In this document: one piece after another, positions 5,692-7,079 of the stretch
Numbering within the stretch: position 1 is the stretch's first letter
How the letters are laid out: each line of letters opens with the position of its first letter
NCBI GenBank assembly: GCA_041917855.1
Contig: JAYRWT010000009.1
Coordinates: 1 to 7,079 of the forward strand
Source of the DNA: CALBLZ01 sp041917855
GTDB taxonomy: Bacteria > Patescibacteriota > UBA1384 > CAILIB01
DNA: 7,079 nucleotides
Direction: 5' to 3'
Program-made: the position numbers and the translations under genes
The notes under the pieces: model-generated
The model's database searches: none
Told to the model about the DNA's origin: nothing
The model's input: the letters and a program-made list of their open reading frames with translations, nothing else

Positions 5692-6066
5692 CTAGTAGAC
5701 TTCGCAGATAAGTTCGCCGCCAAGACCCTGCTTTTTGGCTTCTTTACCGGTCATCACACCTTTAGAGGTAGAGATTACAACGTGGCCGAGGCCGCGTAGC
5801 ACGGTTGGAATGCGATCAGCACTGGTGTACAGACGACGACCAGGAGTACTAATGCGCTTAATGTGGTGACGAGTGTTTGGTACCAATTGAATACTTAGGC
5901 GCTTGTGAGCACCTTCGGTTGTCTCGGTAACATTAGCAATGTAACCTTCTTTCTTCAGTACAGAAAGCACGGCTGCGCTCTGCTTAGAAAAAGGGGCAGA
6001 TACCTGAGCATGGTTAGCCAGCTCGGCGTTACGGATTGAAGTAAGGAGGTTAGCGATTGTGTCCAT
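5692..6066 (-). CDS. rpsH: 30S ribosomal protein S8
   Basis: S8 is a primary 16S rRNA binder in the central domain and a known translational repressor of the spc operon in E. coli. The 124-residue product starts MDTIANLLTSIRNAELANHA, matching the usual 'DPIADMLTRIRNA' opening. The C-terminal RNA-binding signature STSKGVMTGKEAKKQGLGGE (99-118) is intact. RISTPGRRLY (71-80) is also a conserved block. ATG 6066-6064 was chosen. A TTG at 6081 in the same frame would add five residues (MVITD) and overlap the end of rpsN, which is less likely. The gap after rpsN is then 8 nt, without a Shine-Dalgarno sequence. The stop is TAG. Confidence 0.95.
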   Translation of the reverse strand: MDTIANLLTSIRNAELANHAQVSAPFSKQSAAVLSVLKKEGYIANVTETTEGAHKRLSIQLVPNTRHHIKRISTPGRRLYTSADRIPTVLRGLGHVVISTSKGVMTGKEAKKQGLGGELICEVY

Positions 6067-6074
6067 GTCTGTGA

Positions 6075-6260
6075 TTACCAAGAAGCCTTCTTAAGACCTG
6101 GGATTTCACCGCGGTGAGCGGCTTCTCGCAGGCAGAGACGGCACATGCCGAACTGGCGATAGACACCGTGAATACGGCCACATTTCCAGCAACGTCGCTG
6201 AATGCGGGTTGAAAACTTTGGCTTTCGATTAGCCTTGACGATCATTGCGAGGCGGGCCAT
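6075..6260 (-). CDS. rpsN: 30S ribosomal protein S14, zinc-binding type (type Z)
   Basis: S14 is a head protein of the 30S subunit, bound to 16S rRNA near S3 and S10. At 61 residues this is the short zinc form. Cys24 and Cys27 (CWKC) and Cys40 and Cys43 (CRLC) make the zinc ribbon. RFGMCR-like RQFGMCRLCLRE (35-46) and the C-terminal GEIPGLKKASW (51-61) are family hallmarks. The N-terminus MARLAMIVKANRKPKFSTR fits type Z proteins, which are often named rpsZ or rpsN1. The ATG 6260-6258 comes 19 nt after the rplE stop. An AAGAGA six bases upstream is at most a weak ribosome binding site. The order L5-S14-S8 is standard. Confidence 0.98.
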   Translation of the reverse strand: MARLAMIVKANRKPKFSTRIQRRCWKCGRIHGVYRQFGMCRLCLREAAHRGEIPGLKKASW

Positions 6261-6279
6261 AGGTGTCTCTTATATTCGA

Positions 6280-6813
6280 TTAACTCTGAAAAACAAACCC
6301 GAGCGACTCGTAGAGTGCGCGAGCTTCTTCCTTAGAAGAAGTTTTTGCAACGATAGTTACCTGCAGTGGATGCGAGGTGTTTTCGTTAGCAACTTCAGGG
6401 AAGATCATACTATCTTTAATACCGATATGCAAGCTACCTGAAGCGGTAATTGCGTTTACCGGCAGACCGCGGAAGTCACGGGTACGTGGGAGGCTAACAA
6501 CAATAAGCTTTTGCATAAAGTCGTGCATGCGCTCACCACGGAGAGTTACCTTAAGACCAACGGTCATACCAATACGAATCTTGAAGCCTGCGACAGCTTT
6601 GCGAGCCTTGGTAAAGATTGGGCGCTGGCCAGCAATCTTTGCCACAAGAGCAGCAATTGCATCCATTGAGCCCTGGTTTTCTTTGTGGTCACCAAGACCA
6701 ACGTTAATTACAACCTTCTCCACCTTTGGTACAAGGAATTCAGAAGAGTACTCAAACTGCTTCTTGAGCGTTGGTACGGTAACGTTTTTGTACTGTTGAA
6801 GGAAAGGATGCAT
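6280..6813 (-). CDS. rplE: 50S ribosomal protein L5
   Basis: L5 binds 5S rRNA in the central protuberance, contacts the P-site tRNA, and forms the B1b bridge with S13. The 177-residue length is normal. Signature blocks include VPKVEKVVINVGLG (28-41), GQRPIFTKARKAVAGFKIR (62-80), VTLRGERMHDFM (89-100) and LPRTRDFRGL (108-117). The C-terminal part has GIKDSMIFPE (131-140) and ends near FVFQS. The start ATG 6813-6811 gives MHPFLQQYKN, consistent with the family's 'LHDYYK' opening. It lies 5 nt after the rplX stop with spacer TTGCC and no Shine-Dalgarno sequence, suggesting coupling to rplX translation. The stop is TAA. Confidence 0.98.
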   Translation of the reverse strand: MHPFLQQYKNVTVPTLKKQFEYSSEFLVPKVEKVVINVGLGDHKENQGSMDAIAALVAKIAGQRPIFTKARKAVAGFKIRIGMTVGLKVTLRGERMHDFMQKLIVVSLPRTRDFRGLPVNAITASGSLHIGIKDSMIFPEVANENTSHPLQVTIVAKTSSKEEARALYESLGFVFQS

Positions 6814-6818
6814 GGCAA

Positions 6819-7079
6819 TTAGTTCTTTTCGATACTTTGCTTACTACTACGAGCAGCACGGTATACCTCTCCCTTAGCATTACGCACGTATGAAACGCGG
6901 GTTGGCTTGTCGGTAGTAGGATCTACAACCATTACATTAGAACGGTGAATCGGGGCTGATTTTTCGATAATACCGCCGCGAGGGTTCTTTTGTGATGGCT
7001 TAACGTGCTTCTTAATTACGTTCACTCCAGCAATTACAACACGATCAGTTGCTGGAAGTGCGCGCTCAATAACACCGCG
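6819..7079 (-). CDS. rplX: 50S ribosomal protein L24, C-terminal part (runs off right edge)
   Basis: L24 is an early assembly initiator that binds the 5' end of 23S rRNA near the exit tunnel. The frame is open from the window edge (7079) to TAA at 6819, giving the last 86 residues. It begins RGVIERALPATDRVVIAGVN, which continues the KOW-type beta strands, then VIKKHVKPSQ (21-30), RGGIIEK (34-40) and the SNVMVVDP segment (47-54), all L24-like. A GTG at 7025 in this frame is an internal Val of the VNVIKKH motif, not the start. The missing first 15 to 20 residues, including the start codon, lie beyond the window. rplN (L14) would be expected upstream. Confidence 0.95.
   Translation of the reverse strand, partial: RGVIERALPATDRVVIAGVNVIKKHVKPSQKNPRGGIIEKSAPIHRSNVMVVDPTTDKPTRVSYVRNAKGEVYRAARSSKQSIEKN

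Noticed and set aside
5679..5723. A 15-residue extension of L6 from TTG 5723
   Set aside because: It overlaps the end of rpsH, is not L6-like, and ATG 5678 has both the family N-terminus and a good GGAG.
6067..6081. TTG 6081 as the start of S8
   Set aside because: It overlaps the rpsN stop and adds residues before the conserved S8 opening; ATG 6066 fits the family better.
1151..6799. Plus-strand open frames, for example at 1151-1495, 2685-3152, 3436-3801, 4485-4868 and 6377-6799
   Set aside because: They lie opposite well identified genes, have low-complexity Arg/Ser/Thr-rich translations, show no family motifs and have no operon context.
7023..7025. GTG 7025 as the start of a 68-residue protein
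   Set aside because: The frame is open to the window edge and encodes more L24 upstream; the GTG is an internal Val of the VNVIKKH motif.
1..7079. A novel accessory system, mobile element or CRISPR array
   Set aside because: All 15 genes are core ribosomal, translation or export genes in conserved order, and no transposase, repeat array, integrase, att-like repeat or foreign-looking gene is present.

Overview
This window is one continuous stretch of a bacterial ribosomal-protein supercluster (the spc operon running into the alpha operon). Every gene is read from the minus strand, so transcription runs from right (7079) to left (1). In transcription order the genes are: rplX (L24, 5' end outside the window), rplE (L5), rpsN (zinc-type S14), rpsH (S8), rplF (L6), rplR (L18), rpsE (S5), rplO (L15), secY, adk, map, infA, rpmJ (L36), rpsM (S13) and rpsK (S11, 3' end outside the window). 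No gene on the plus strand is credible; the long plus-strand frames are shadows of the ribosomal genes.

Three blocks can be seen. Positions 3828-7079 hold eight tightly packed ribosomal-protein genes, with 5-19 nt between neighbours. Positions 1108-3782 hold the secY-adk-map module: the protein-export channel, a nucleotide kinase and methionine aminopeptidase. These are separated by 1 nt (secY/adk) and a 14-nt overlap (adk/map). Positions 1-1002 hold infA-rpmJ-rpsM-rpsK. Only two spacers look likely to carry regulatory signals. One is the 45 nt before secY, with a candidate promoter and a bulged hairpin. The other is the 105 nt between map and infA, with a candidate promoter and a short hairpin followed by five Ts.

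The organism is a bacterium using a standard-type code: the stops are nine TAA, four TAG and one TGA, and Trp is TGG. The L30 gene (rpmD), normally between rpsE and rplO, is absent, with only 5 nt between those genes. Loss of L30 is a known trait of Candidate Phyla Radiation (Patescibacteria) genomes. A divergent adenylate kinase, scarce Shine-Dalgarno sequences and compact spacing fit that picture. Saccharibacteria (TM7) is a plausible lineage, but this is an inference and was not tested. A UGA-recoded lineage such as Gracilibacteria is unlikely, because infA appears to end at UGA.

Functionally the window is core translation machinery together with the genes that act on nascent proteins: translation initiation (IF1), 30S and 50S assembly, N-terminal Met removal and Sec export. 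I found no mobile element, CRISPR array, tRNA, rRNA, defence system or other accessory system. The points worth a second look are modest: the missing L30, the tail on IF1, the altered adenylate kinase motifs, the two structured leaders, and the start-codon contexts.
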